A stretch of DNA of 64,000 bases from Tetradesmus obliquus (GCA_030272155.1 CP126203.1:4222501-4286500); one strand, 5' to 3'; positions 12,111 to 23,706 are shown, counted from the stretch's first letter. A program made the numbers and translations. The notes: generated by a model from the sequence alone, not told the origin.

Positions 12111-15100
12111 GCCGCAGGCCACTACTGGGGCAGCATCAGCTCGGAGGGCTGCAACGAGACTGTGGAGGGCGCTGACGTGGTCATTGCTGTGGGCTTCGTG
12201 CGCACCGACTACAGCACGCTGGTGAGGAAGCGAGGCTGTTTGCTAATTATGTGTTTGTGAAGTTTCTGGTGTATCATACACTGCGCTGCAAAGCTGGTGT
12301 GTATGCTGCATGCTCACACGACTCAATCTATCTGTGCGCACCAACTGTGAATGGTTATGGTGGCTGCAATGAGACTGTGGAGGGCGCTGGCGTAGTCATT
12401 GCAGTTGGCTTCGTGCACACAGAGTCCAGCACACTGGTGAGGACATGCACACTGCTGCCAGCGCACATGATGTTGTTGAAATCCCTCTGTGCACGCTACT
12501 GTCAGCGATGGATTCAATCGCGGCAATTGCTGCCTCTGTGATGGTTGCTGTCTTGACGACTTTACAATGCACAGCCGTCAACTGCTGCTTCTGACAGCTG
12601 CTGCTGCTGCTGCTGCCAGGGCTACAGCCTGCTGCTTAAGCCTGAGAAGCTCATTGACGTGGACCAGCGGCGGGTCACCGTGAAGGGCGGCGAGACATTC
12701 GGCTGCATCGAGATCGAGGTGAGGCAGCATCAGCGCATGTTGCACCTGTCATCCAGTGCCTTGTTTTGTTTGCGCTCTTTCTTCCTGCAGATGCTGCGGT
12801 GTCCCGCAACCCCCACTTCTACAACCAACGTCTGGCGCTTGGTGCCGCGCACCTACTATACACCAATTATGTTTTCCTTTATTGCCGTGCGAGCTGCAGC
12901 TTAATATCAGTGCTCTAGCCAAAGTACCGTCCCCTAAACCCCGCTCCTATAACCAACTTCAGGCACATGGTGCACATGGCAAAGGTGTACAATTTGCCCG
13001 GCACCCACCACTCTTGCCATCTGCTCTGACTGCCCTTTTTTGCCCATTGCAGGACTACCTGAGTGCTCTGGCCAAGGTGGTGTCCCCCAACCCCGCTTCC
13101 ATCACCAACTTCAAGCGCATGGTGCACCCAAGCAGGCGGCTGGAGCGCGCTGACACGCTCGACGCAGCAGAGCCGCTGACAACAGCAAACATGATCCGTC
13201 GCGTGCAGGTGGGTTCAGCCTGCTGTCTGTGTGTTAGGTAGCCTACAATGATTTCACTGCTGCCGATTACACTGCTGTACTCGTAAGAGTGCTTGACCTC
13301 AGACACCTGCCGCCGTTGTTTCGGAAGAGAAAGCATACAGAAATTGCTGAAAGCGACACCATTCTCTGCAGCTGCTGGTCAAAACATCCTATACATTGCC
13401 CCTGCAGGAGTGCCTCACCCCAGATACGTGCATCCTGGCCGAGACAGGTGACTCTTGGTTCAACGCGCTGAAGCTCAACCTACTGCTTGCTCAGCCGACC
13501 TTGCCGCACTGCTGCTGCGCTGCTTTGATTGCAGGAGTGCCTGACCCCAGACACCTGCATTCTGGCCGAGACAGGTGACAGCTGGTTCAACGCCCTCAAG
13601 CTCAACCTGCCCAATGGTTCAGGGTTTGAGGTGCAGATGCGCTACGGCAGCATTGGCTGGAGTGTTGGGGCCACCTTGGGCTATAGCCTGGGCGCTGCTG
13701 CAGATGGAAAGCGGCTGATCAGCATGATCGGGGACGGCTCCTTCCAGATGACCGCACAGGTGTGTCCCAGCTGATAGTGCTGGTGTGTCCGAGATGTAGG
13801 GCAGGTGTCTCCCAGCTGATAGTGCTGGTGTGTCCCAGGTGATAGAGAAGGTGTGTCCCAGGTCATAGCAGATGGTGGGGCACACGGGGCCACTAGCTGT
13901 CATACAACCTAGCTGTAGTACAGCCTGGGCGCTGCAGAGGGCAAGCAGCTGATCAGCATGCATCATATGATGGGGACGGCTCCTTCCAGATGACCGCACA
14001 GGTGAATGCTTGTGAGGCCGCAGCTGCTGGTTTCTACAATGCTTGTGCATGGCTGTACATTGTGTAGTTGTGGTTTCTACAATGCTTGTGCATGGCTGTA
14101 CATTGTGTAGTTGTGGTTTCTACAATGCTTGTGCATGGCTGTACATTGTGTAGTTGTGGTTTCTACAATGCTTGTGCATGGCTGTACATTGTGTAGTTGT
14201 GGTTTCTACAATGCTTGTGCATGGCTGTACATTGTGTAGTTGGCGTGCACCTGGCAATTGCACTGTGTGCTTCCAGCCTGTGTTCTGTTCCTGCACCAAA
14301 CGTGCGCAACAAACAGCCTGCACCTGTCCATTTGGCTGCGTGTGTTTCCCGGCACGCCGCAAACCTTGCGTATTGCAGGATGTGAGCACCATGATCCGCT
14401 TTGGCGCCACACCCATCATCCTGCTCATGAACAACAAGGGCTACACCATAGAGATAGAGATCCATGACGGTGAGACGCAGCGGTGATGTTGTTAGCGCTG
14501 CTGCTGCTGCTGCTGCCTTGGCAGCATGCTTTTTGACTGGCGGGTGATTAGCTTCTATATGTTCGCTGCTGGCGGCAAGGGCCTTACATGCACTGCGCAT
14601 TCGCAGGCTACCACATGAACCGCAACTTGTCATTGCTGCCACTGCCGCTGCTGCTGCTGCTTTTGCTGCTGCTGTGATGTGCCCATCGCATTCGCAGGCC
14701 CGTACAACATGATCCAGAACTGGGACTACGTGGGCATGGTCAAGGCACTGCACAACGGCAGCGTGAGTGACAGGCCTGAGGCCCTCGATTTGCCTTCCTG
14801 TGGTTCATGCAGCCGTGCATAGCAAATCAAGTAGCCAAGCAGCATGGTGACAAACCCGACAGCTGCGCTGAGGCTGCAAGTATCACCAGAAACATGAATG
14901 CGTAAGCAGGGTAACACGTTGCTGGCACGATGCTTGAATGCAGATGTCATGCAGGCATGTGCTGCTTCATGTACTGCCTGCCTGCTGAAATGCCTGCTGT
15001 GCTGCCTGATGTACTGCCTGTACGCCTGCCGCACTGCTTGCCTGTCTTACTGCCTGGTGCACTGTCTGCACACTGCGTATCACGCCACAGGGCAAGCTGT

Positions 15101-15222
15101 ATGCTGTTAAGGCCGCAACAGAGCCGGAGCTCATTGCCGCGCTGCAGACAGCGCTGATCATGAATGAGAAGCAGGACCACGTGTGCTTCATCGAGCTGCA
15201 GCTGGACACACTCAGTGCTGTG

Positions 15223-15253
<31 letters not shown>

Positions 15254-15564
15254 TCCTTCCTTCCTGCCTGCCTTCATCAAAACCATCCTGCTGCCAATCA
15301 AGCAAACCAGTAACTCCATCTGGCGACCACCTGCGTGCTATAATATTGCTGCGCCTGCAGGGCAAGCTGTACGCTGTCAAGGCAGCCACAGAGCCGGAGC
15401 TTATCGCCGCGCTGCAGACAGCTCTCAAAGACAAGACCGACCACGTGTGCTTCATTGAGCTGCAGCTGGATACACACGACTGCTCCAAGGAGCTGCTGGA
15501 GTTTGGGGCACGGGTTTCTAATGCAAATGGGCGGCCACCTGTGGCGCAGAACATGCTGCACTGA
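8749..15564 (+). CDS. PDC: Pyruvate decarboxylase, 14 exons
   Basis: ThDP-dependent enzyme converting pyruvate to acetaldehyde and CO2 in fermentation. Exons 8749-8836, 9193-9253, 9517-9674, 10404-10485, 10694-10784, 10991-11140, 11466-11628, 12118-12221, 12620-12718, 13053-13208, 13535-13759, 14379-14469, 14698-14762 and 15361-15564 join in phase into 578 codons plus stop, the usual length for the family. Motifs in order: [28 protein letters not shown] with the ThDP-activating Glu; the HHTIG histidine pair; [26 protein letters not shown]; and the ThDP/Mg motif [10 protein letters not shown]...[11 protein letters not shown]. It ends [18 protein letters not shown]. No organelle-targeting extension is obvious at ATG 8749, suggesting a cytosolic enzyme. 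Most exons have extra partial copies nearby, and many acceptors follow CTG repeats. Confidence 0.95.
9397..9808 (+). repeat. Partial copies flanking PDC exon 3
   Basis: A degenerate copy of the start of exon 3 (gagctcagcgctggctacactgc-type sequence) lies at 9400-9445. A close copy of its end ([20 protein letters not shown]) lies at 9733-9808, ending in the same tcag|gt donor. The real exon at 9517-9674 is the only one with both splice sites. Confidence 0.8.
9949..10403 (+). repeat. Tandem copies of PDC exon 4 alternating with (CTG)n
   Basis: Four copies of [16 protein letters not shown] start at about 9951, 10057, 10208 and 10304, and the complete exon follows at 10404. Each copy keeps an acceptor-like ag|gtggcccc but breaks off after the histidine pair into a (CTG)n run, so the GLPDLTQQY end and the donor are missing. 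The run at 10114-10203 has about 30 CTG units, among the longest here. Confidence 0.88.
10858..13486 (+). repeat. Scattered partial copies of PDC exons 5-8, 10 and 11
   Basis: Fragments recognisable by sequence: exon 5 at about 10860-10915; exon 6 end at 11266-11318; exon 7 end at 11691-11752 and a more decayed one at 11855-11890; exon 8 at 12352-12436 with intact donor; exon 10 at about 12903-12975; exon 11 start at 13406-13486. A further exon 11 end copy lies at 13919-14001. The stretch 13760-13870 repeats a short gtgtgtcccag.tgatag unit. Confidence 0.75.
12038..12109 (+). repeat. (CTG)n microsatellite before PDC exon 8
   Basis: About 24 CTG units run into gccgccgcag, the acceptor of exon 8 at 12118. 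Confidence 0.88.
14031..14245 (+). repeat. 43-bp tandem repeat, five copies
   Basis: Five perfect head-to-tail copies of a 43-bp unit starting tttctacaatgcttgtgcat begin at 14031, 14074, 14117, 14160 and 14203. The array lies in the intron before PDC exon 12 and contains no CTG run, so it differs from the exon-copy arrays. No function is evident. Confidence 0.92.
15092..15215 (+). repeat. Upstream copy of the start of PDC exon 14
   Basis: Begins after cacag with the same [19 protein letters not shown] segment as the real exon at 15361 and continues through [11 protein letters not shown] before diverging into a gcctgcctgcct repeat (about 15225-15270). It lacks the C-terminal [11 protein letters not shown] segment and its stop. 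Confidence 0.85.
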
Positions 15565-15693
15565 TGAGTGGGCTGTGGCAGGGGCTGGCTGTGGCACCCC
15601 ACCAAGTCTGCTGCTGCGCAGTGGCGCAGAGTAGCGCATATCTTGCTGCGCTGATGGTGTCCTGGGGCCTCCTGCCGCACCGGCACCTGGACA

Positions 15694-17146
15694 CACATGA
15701 CTGCTCCAAGGAGCTGCTGGAGTTTGGGGCACGCGTCAGCAATGCATATGGGCGGCCACCTGTGGCGCAGAATATGCTGCACTGATTGAGAAGTTTATTA
15801 CGCTGGCCGCCTGCAGCCACCTGCCAAGCCAGCAGCTGCATAAGCCCGGCTGCGGCTTGGGCCAACTGGGGTTATTTACAACAAAAAACCGCAGGTTTGC
15901 AGAAGCGCAGAGGGTGTAGCGCTGGCTATTCCATGGCTGGCTGGCGCAGCGCTGCTCCAAGGAGCTGCTGGAGTTTGGGGCGCGCGTCAGCAATGCAAAT
16001 GGGCGGCCGTCGGTTGCTCAGAACATGCTGCACTGATGAAAAGTTTATCACGCTGGCCGCCTGCGGCCACCTGCCAAGCCAGCAGCTGCATAAGCCCGGC
16101 TGCGGCTTGGGCCAACTGGGGTTATCTACAACAAAAAACCGCAGCTTTGCAGAAGCTCAGAGGGTGTAGCGCTGGCTATTCCATGGCTGGCTGGCGCAGC
16201 GCTGCTCCAAGGAGCTGCTGGAGTTTGGGGCGCGCGTCAGCAATGCAAATGGGCGGCCGTCGGTTGCTCAGAACATGCTGCACTGATGAAAATTTTATCA
16301 CGCTGGCCGCCTGCGGCCACCTGCCAAGCCAGCAGCTGCATAAGCCCGGCTGCGGCTTGGGCCAACTGGGGTTATCTACAACAAAAAACCGCAGCTTTGC
16401 AGAAGCGCAGAGGGTGTAGCGCTGGCTATTCCATGGCTGGCTGGCGCAGCGCTGCTCCAAGGAGCTGCTGGAGTTTGGGGCGCGCGTCAGCAATGCAAAT
16501 GGGCGGCCGTCGGTTGCTCAGAACATGCTGCACTGATGAAAATTTTATCACGCTGGCCGCCTGCGGCCACCTGCCAAGCCAGCAGCTGCATAAGCCCGGC
16601 TGCGGCTTGGGCCAACTGGGGTTATCTACAACAAAAAACCGCAGCTTTGCAGAAGCGCAGAGGGTGTAGCGCTGGCTATTCCATGGCTGGCTGGCGCAGC
16701 GCTGCTCCAAGGAGCTGCTGGAGTTTGGGGCGCGCGTCAGCAATGCAAATGGGCGGCCGTCGGTTGCTCAGAACATGCTGCACTGATGAAAAGTTTATCA
16801 CGCTGGCCGCCTGCAGCCACCTGCCAAGCCAGCAGCTGCATAAGCCCGGCTGCGGCTTGGGCCAACTGGGGTTATCTACAACAAAAAACCGCAGCTTTGC
16901 AGAAGCGCAGAGGGTGTAGCGCTGGCTATTCCATGGCTGGCTGGCGCAGCGCTGCTCCAAGGAGCTGCTGGAGTTTGGGGCGCGCGTCAGCAATGCAAAT
17001 GGGCGGCCGCCGGTTGCTCAGAACATGCTGCACTGATGAAAAGTTTATCACGCTGGCCGCCTGCAGCCACCTGCCAAGCCAGCAGCGGCATAGACCAGGC
17101 TGCGGCTTGGGCCAACTGAGGTTTTTGCTGCACTGATGAAAAGTTT
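15694..17146 (+). repeat. 250-bp tandem array of the PDC terminal exon
   Basis: Units with an exact 250-bp period carry the end of the last exon ([19 protein letters not shown], stop TGA) plus about 165 bp of 3' sequence. Stops lie at about 15785, 16035, 16285, 16535, 16785 and 17035. Adjacent units differ at only a few positions, so the array is young or homogenised. A more diverged copy with TAG follows at 17359-17446. In each unit the exon end follows ggcgcag; splicing there from PDC exon 13 would be in frame. Confidence 0.93.
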
Positions 17147-17524
17147 GCCACGCTGGCCGGCTGGGGGGCCCTGCCAAGCCAGGTCGCATTGCAAGCTGCA
17201 GTAGCTGGCTAGTTGGGGACTTGGGAAGAAGAGTCTGCTGATCCAGCAGCTGGGCAGCGGGCCAGAGTGTGCTGAGCTGGCTTGTAATATGGAACGTTTA
17301 ACATGAAGAAAGCAAAGCTGCGCACCTTCAAGCAATGCTGTGTCTGGCGGCCTAGACGCGACTGCTCCAAGGAGCTGCTGGAGTGTGGTGCTCGCGTGTT
17401 TAATGCTGATGGGGGCCCGACAGTAGCGCAGAACATGCTGCACTAGCTGTAAGTTTGGCTCAAGCATGCTGCGCTGGCGTGGTGCGCAACTGATCCAAGG
17501 AGCTGGCGCAGCTCGCAGCGGCTG

Positions 17525-17542
17525 TGTAATTACATGTTGTAA
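17525..17542 (+). terminator. Candidate polyadenylation signals (TGTAA)
   Basis: Two TGTAA pentamers, the usual poly(A) signal of chlorophycean algae, stand close together after the last diverged PDC exon copy. They may end PDC transcripts that run through the 250-bp array. The motif is short and this is inference only. Confidence 0.3.
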
Positions 17543-17680
17543 CATGCTGCATGCTTTTAAGGGCAAATGATCTCCATGGCCGCTGCCAGGTGTGTATATG
17601 TGGTCTGATGTCGACCTCGAGAGCTTTTAATGAAGTCACGGTCGGCCACAGTCAACGGCACCCCCTGCCAGGACCAGTGG

Positions 17681-17701
17681 AGTGACTCCAATGGAGTCAC
17701 T
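17681..17701. repeat. Perfect 10-bp palindrome with one-base centre
   Basis: agtgactcca and tggagtcact flank a single a. A related inverted repeat (gagtccaa / ttggactc, 3-base loop) stands at about 54092-54110. Function unknown; it could be a protein-binding site or the end of a small mobile element. Confidence 0.6.
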
Positions 17702-17971
17702 ACTAGGGTTCCACTGCATCAATACAATGAGACCCAAGGTGAAATGTAACTGGGCTCAAAAGTGCTTCCCGTCATGCAAACACACTGCACAGGTGAAGTA
17801 TAGTGCAGCTGTTACGTTGGGCAACACTCAGGTCAAAGATTTGCCACTCACAAGCTGTAGCTGTGTGAGTGTCAACACTCCCATCCAGCAGGCAGCAGCA
17901 CTGCCTGTGCTACCCTGCTGCAAAACTGCTGTGGCTGCAAACCATGCTTGCTGTCCTCTCTCTCTGTGTTG

Positions 17972-19060
17972 CAGCCATGTGTGTTGTACTCCGGGCGTCC
18001 CCCAATGGGCACTGCCGCAAATGCCCTGGGCCACCCGGGCATGCGCAAAACTAACAGAATAACATAGTCAAACTAACAATGTAACATGTGAGTGCCAACC
18101 ACAGGATACATGCTGCAGGTTGGCCACTGAAATGGCTCAATGCAGCGCACTTTGCACACACACAGCGGTTCATTGTGCGTGCCAGGGACAGAAGGCACAG
18201 AGAGAGCACACTCGAACTGCTGCTGTTGCCCTGACCAAAAGTACACTGCGACAGCAGCAACCTTGCCACCCTCAACAACACATGGTACATTCAGAGTGGC
18301 TCAGAGCTCCTGCCTGCAACTGCAGCAAACAGCGGAGCGACAGCCGGCTGACATGCACCTGTTTTGCACAGCATGGCACTTGTCCTGCAAGCAGAACAGC
18401 AGGGCAAATGTAACCCTTTGGATCCTGAAAGAATAACAGTGGAGTCCACACTAGGCAGCCGTGCTGCTTGTGCCCCATACAAGTCCAGCCGCCAGAGCTG
18501 TTGGCAACAGTCATAACAACCACAATAACATGAAATGTAACATGAAACATGACGAGGCTCGATGAGATGCAGGCCTCTGCAGTGCACAATCTGCTGTCCG
18601 CAACAAACACTTGCCAAAACTGCCACAACACAAACCCAGCAACAGCTTGAACATAAGGAGCAGCTGTAGACACAAGGGGGGTGGAAGGATATGAATACAT
18701 CAGCGGTGCACATGTTGCAAGCACCACGCCCTTTTGGCACGCCCCCAACACTCCTGCAGCATGTCGTACCAACCACAATGCTGCATGCAGCTGCTGCAAT
18801 GGTCTAGCAGCTGCACATTCAATCGCCCTGCCCTTCGGTGTTGCAGAAGGGGCTCGGTCAAATCACTGCAAAGAAGACAACCTTGTTGTACACACCACAG
18901 CAGGTTGGTGACATGCCACGCAGCCCTTGCAACAACAATATACACTTACATGTGCTGCTGCTGCTACTGCTGCTGCTGCTGCTGCTGTGCCTGCAGGTGG
19001 GCGGTGCCAATCACCCGCGATGACATGGACATGGTCTGCGGCATCGATGGCTGCTTCTGA
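17972..19060 (+). other. Possible exons of an unrecognised gene
   Basis: Three stretches look exon-like: after tgttgcag at 17973 a run with YSGRPPMGTAANALGHPGM; after gttgcag at 18845 a run with LGQITAKKTTLLYTPQQ; after cctgcag at 18997 a run with WAVPITRDDMDMVCGIDGCF and a stop at 19060. I do not recognise the protein and could not join the pieces by phase. The rest of 17.2-20.4 kb shows no gene; long frames there lack motif support. Confidence 0.22.
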
Positions 19061-20481
19061 GGCCGCTTGTTACGGCTGCTTCTGAGGCTGCCTTTTACGG
19101 CTGCTTCTGAGGCTGCTGTCTGATCATGCTGCAGCCTAATAACAATGATGTTAGTCCATCTTGTCACCATTTCTTTCGATACCGGCATCTTCTTTGTTCT
19201 GTGTTGCGTTGCCAACGATGGATGGCTGCCGGGGTTCTGTTGGGACGCGGGCTGGCATATGTGTGGCTGCTGGTGTTACATGTCAGCCCCTGACAGATTG
19301 GCGCCAAGTCTTGCAGGACAGTCAGTCGTCAAGGTTTCTTTTTTTCATGCTGCAGTCAGGCGAACCCGACGGCAGGGGACACAAGGCAATGCCTCCACCA
19401 GCATCGTCAGGGTTTCCTGCTGCTTCTTGACGGATTCTTGTGCCACAGCAGCAGCACAGCCCTACGGCTTGCGTTTGCTGCTGACAGGCATCGCTTCAGC
19501 AAATGTTCAGTCAGTCTGGATGAGTGCTACTGCTGCTGCTGCTGTTGCTGCGCCTTCTTTGACTTCATTTGCGGTCTACAGTACCAGGTTTGGTCTGTCG
19601 GCGCCTCATGCTGTATTACGCTACCTTAGCATCAGTAGCAATGCATGTTGGTGCCACAGCAGCAGCGTTTGAGCACAACCTTGGGCAAGTGGTTGCCCAA
19701 TGAGCCTGTCATTGGCTCAAAAGCGGGCTGTGTTCCCGTCGTGTAACTGTGCAGCACGTGTTCAGGCACAAGCATGCCGTGAGTATGCGCTAGGTGTGTG
19801 TTTGCGGGCACTGCTGTATGAGTACGCATTATGGTGCATGTGCTTGTAGTGTATGATCTGCATGCACGTTGTAACCCTTTATACTGCTGCAGGAAGTCCT
19901 GGAACTCATGAGGAAGTGCTAGGCATGCGTGCATGCATGCCGCCCGGCAGCCAGCTGGCAGCCAGCTGGCATCTAGCGTGCCACCAGTGCGCCTGCAGTT
20001 GCACTTTTTTGAACATGGTTGAATGGAAGCCATCCTGAACCCGCAACTTCGATATGTCTGTTTCGTCGGCTTGAAGGATGGTACCTGGCTCGGTTCGGCT
20101 GTTTGCTGCACTGGTCACCAGTGGAGGTGCCTGTCGTAACCAGCCAGCCAACCAACCCAAGCAATGATCACCTCGCCAAGACGACGCATGAAGCCATTAG
20201 CCAGCCAGGAATATGTTACACAAATCATAAGAAACCACAAAGTGAACTAGCGCAGCAGAACAGCAGCAAATTTGTCGTGTCACTGCGCCCGTCTCTGTCA
20301 CGTGGAATCGTGACAGGAGTCCGAGAACGCTGCAGCTGAACGTCCTACGCCTCAACTATTCCTGCAACCACAGTAAAGAAGTCAGCAGTCGCGGCATTTT
20401 TCCATCACCGGTGATCCTTCTCAACCCGGGGCATCCCGTCAAGCACCTGCTCGCTGTCCTCTGCACCACCCGCTCGCAATC

Positions 20482-21320
20482 ATGGCCAGATCATTTGCAG
20501 CGATGGTTATGATCAGCATTTTTTTGGCGGTGGCTGTTCAGGCCCACCCAGGTGAGCAGCAAGAGGCAGCTGTATCAGCAGCACTCGCCCAGGTTCCGCA
20601 CTGCTGTCGTATGGGCCCATTGTCGATACACTAAATATTTATCAGCTGCTGCAGCTGGGCAGATGGTTCAGCCCTGTAGACAAACTGCAGCACTGTCGTA
20701 TCATCGCTTCCCTACCAGGCTGGCTCTGTCGGTAGTTGGACTGCATGAGAGGGCGAGGTGGTAGCATCGAGACGTGGAAAAACTCATCAAACTTTTAAGC
20801 GCTGTTGCACGACGTGCCACTGCCGCTGCTGCTCGCAGGCCGCAAGATGCAGCAGCTGAGCCAGCAGGTGGGAAGCCGTGCAACTGCGGCACAGGCAGAC
20901 ACCGCAGCAAAGATCAACTCTGCAATCGACGGCAACATGAAAGTCAAACCCTCTCAGAACCCCTCAAGGGCCGTGACTGTCAACTCTGCACACACTCAAA
21001 AGCCCACCCCAGGCAGTGCTAGTGTCACCACCATGATTTCCTCCACATCCAAGTCAAGCCAGGGAGCCGCAGCAAGCGCTGGCACAGCCGTCGCTGCCCA
21101 GTCCGCCACTGAGGCAAAGATTAAAGCTGCTGCATCAGGCGCAAAGCCCACCAAGCCTGCTGCCGCACCAGCGCCAAAGGTTACAACCATGATTGCCACG
21201 ACCTCAAAGACAGGCCAGGGCGCTGCGCTGTCAGCCGGCACTGCCACTGCTGCCCAGGCTGGCACTGCAGCCATGATCAACAGTGCTGCAAGCGGCGCCA
21301 AGCCCACCACCAAGCCCTGA
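20482..21320 (+). CDS. Small secreted Ala/Thr-rich repeat protein
   Basis: Two exons, 20482-20551 and 20839-21320, join in phase (donor gtgagc, acceptor gctcgcag) into about 183 residues. The N-terminus MARSFAAMVMISIFLAVAVQA is a textbook signal peptide with cleavage likely after VQA. The mature part is low in aromatics, lacks Cys and contains two and a half internal repeats of roughly 40 residues, with the pattern VTTMI.(S/T)TSK..QGAA.SAGTA.AAQ..T.A.I..AASGAKPT; a shorter form, TAAQADTAAKINSAI, starts the protein. Likely exported to the cell wall, matrix or medium. I do not recognise a family. Confidence 0.75.
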
Positions 21321-22722
21321 AGCGTGTTATATGACAGTGTTTTGTGACAGTAACGCGACGGCTCGTGTGACTCCTGTCGCATTGGAGAATCTTGTGCAGA
21401 TCCGGCTAGGTACTGTGTGGTGTGGTGCGGGAAATGAATGAAACGTGTGTGGAAAAAACGATTTGAGTCATTTCATGTACATACTGGGACGCACAACTGT
21501 TGCAACAAACTGACTGCTGTGCGCGGGCATACTACCTTGGCTTGCATATTCTGGACCAGCATTGCATATTTTGGACCAGCATTGCTTGAAGGTGCGCAGT
21601 GATGCTTTTACAAGGTTAGAATCGTCCTATCTGCGTATACATGCTTACAGTGCTGCTGCATGCCTGCAACAATGCAGCAACCGCATGCAGCCAATCACCC
21701 AGCTGCGGACCGCTACAGAAAAATCAGCAGTGTCAACAGCCTGCCCAGCAGACCAGCTGCAGGCGCATGGGCCGCCATGTATTAAGGGTTGCAACGTGCA
21801 TGCAGGTCAAACTTTGCAAGCATATGTGATGCACATAGCATGGGCGCATCATACTTTCTTGTCATTTTCAAGCATGCACGCATGGCTGCACTGCTGACAT
21901 CAGCCTCATGACAATGATGCCACTGTGGGTCTTTGTTTTATTGATTCTAGTCTTTGAATTGACTCGCTTTCTGTGCCCGGTGCGCCCATGCGCCGAACGA
22001 GCACTGTTGTTGTAGCACTTTCAGGGGCTCGGGGACCACAAGTCAATGGCCATGTGATTGTGGTAGGTTGCGGCAACGGTACGGTTGTGTAACGACGTTA
22101 CTGAATCGGCCGCCGTCGGCGACAACTGCTAACGGACAAAGTCACTGTGCCGCCAAAGACTGCACCATGTGCTTATGCCGCATGAAACGTCTTGCCAGAT
22201 GTGCCTGCTTGCTTCTAGATATGTGAGTGAGCAAAATTTTGCATGCGTCTATTGCAGAATGTATGGTCTTCCCTGCATTTCTTTATACTGTGCCTGCTTG
22301 TGAGATGCCATCTCAGTGCAGGCAAGCATGCAGCGGGGGGCAGTGGCCTGGGAACCATTACCCACAAGCTCCGTGATGCCATAATCGATCTGCTGCTGCC
22401 ATAGGAACGGACTGGCTTGCAAGCCAATTGTCGGCACCACCTGCAGGCGGCAGCTGCAACATATGACTTTGCAAAGGCACAAATGTACAAGAATGTGTTT
22501 TATGCAGAATTGCCCAACGCTCAACCTTTCTGCGGATGGAGTCAGCTGCCGATGCTACCTTCAGCTCCTGCTGCCGCAACACGCATGCATGCTGCAGGCA
22601 ATTGCCGCACTGCCGCGGTTGCGGCAGCTTTTCAATGGCGTCCGGAAAAATTGGCGTCATTGACCGAGCACAGGTCACACCTTGCGACGCCTAGGCACCC
22701 GCTTCTGCTGCCGCTGCTGCTG
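21321..22722 (+). other. Intergenic region, weak coding hints
   Basis: A 21-bp sequence (gcatattttggaccagcattg) is repeated back to back at about 21543-21585. After ctcagtgcag at 22321 a short run GGSGLGTITHKLRDAIIDL looks coding but ends in TAG at 22404 and has no partner exon that I can identify. No gene is called. Confidence 0.35.
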
Positions 22723-22962
22723 GCCTAGTCGAAGCCGCGGTGGATCTGTGCGCGCGTCACCGCTTGCAGCGCTTGAGCAGACAAAATCTGACTGCTGCTG
22801 CTGCTGCTGCTGCTGCTGGCCTAATCGAAGCCACAATGAATCTCACCTCTTGTCACCTCCTGCAGCGCCTTCACGAATGCTGCTGCTGCTGCCTGCCTAG
22901 TCGAAGCCGCGGTGGATCTCTGCGCGCGTCACCTCCTGCAGCGCCTGAGCAGACAAAATCTG

Positions 22963-22994
<32 letters not shown>

Positions 22995-23046
22995 CCTAGT
23001 CGAAGCCGCGGTGGATCTCTGCGCGCGTCACCTCCTGCAGCGCTGG
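22723..23046 (+). repeat. Tandem repeat of about 85-90 bp with embedded (CTG)n
   Basis: Four units begin with gcctagtcgaagccgcggtgg and continue through cgcgcgtcacctcctgcagcgc and gacaaaatctga into a CTG run, at about 22725, 22820, 22905 and 22997; the second is degenerate. The translated unit LVEAAVDLCARHLLQRL is open in one frame, so this may be another amplified exon whose parent gene is not recognisable. Confidence 0.8.
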
Positions 23047-23286
23047 TGTAAACCTGTGTGCTTGCTGGAGGTTCTACTGCTGACCAACACAGAACAAAGG
23101 CCAGGACGTTGGCTTCTTTGACTCATGTAGTGTACATTGGCTACACGTCAGGGTGATACCGGAGAACAGGCTGTGAAGTGTGGCGCCCTCAAAGGAACGT
23201 TGACAAGGCCGAGACGGTCTGCAGCCGCAAGAACAACGACTCGTGAGCAGGTGTCAATGAACGCTGTGTCAACGTAAGCGACCGAG

Positions 23287-23294
23287 ATGCGTGC

Positions 23295-23329
<35 letters not shown>

Positions 23330-23619
23330 GACAACAGGCTAGCTCCAATGAGGCTCAGCAGGTCTTTGCATGGCTTGAAGAACTAAACAGCATGCAGCTA
23401 TCGGCGTTAGACGGCAAATGGCTGAAGCGAGGCGACATGTTCAGCCAGGGGTTCAACCCAAGTTTCAGCACCCAGCCCACCGCACAGGACGCAGCAATGC
23501 TGCAGCTGCTGTTCTCTGTAGCCTGCAAGCTGCTCAGATTCCTTTGCTCGAATCAGTACCTCGACCAGGGCACTGCTGACAGCACAGAGCCCGCAGGCGG
23601 CACGCACCATGGCAGTGGT

Positions 23620-23706
<87 letters not shown>

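Noticed and set aside
15694..17146. Regular 250-bp repeats as a CRISPR array
   Set aside because: Units are 250 bp, contain a coding exon end and have no unique spacers.
16176..17189. Repeated open frames on both strands of the PDC 3' array
   Set aside because: They repeat every 250 bp because the DNA does; only the plus-strand exon end matches a protein family.
18272..18799. Minus-strand frame of about 175 codons
   Set aside because: No family motif, no splice-site support and unusual composition; probably chance.
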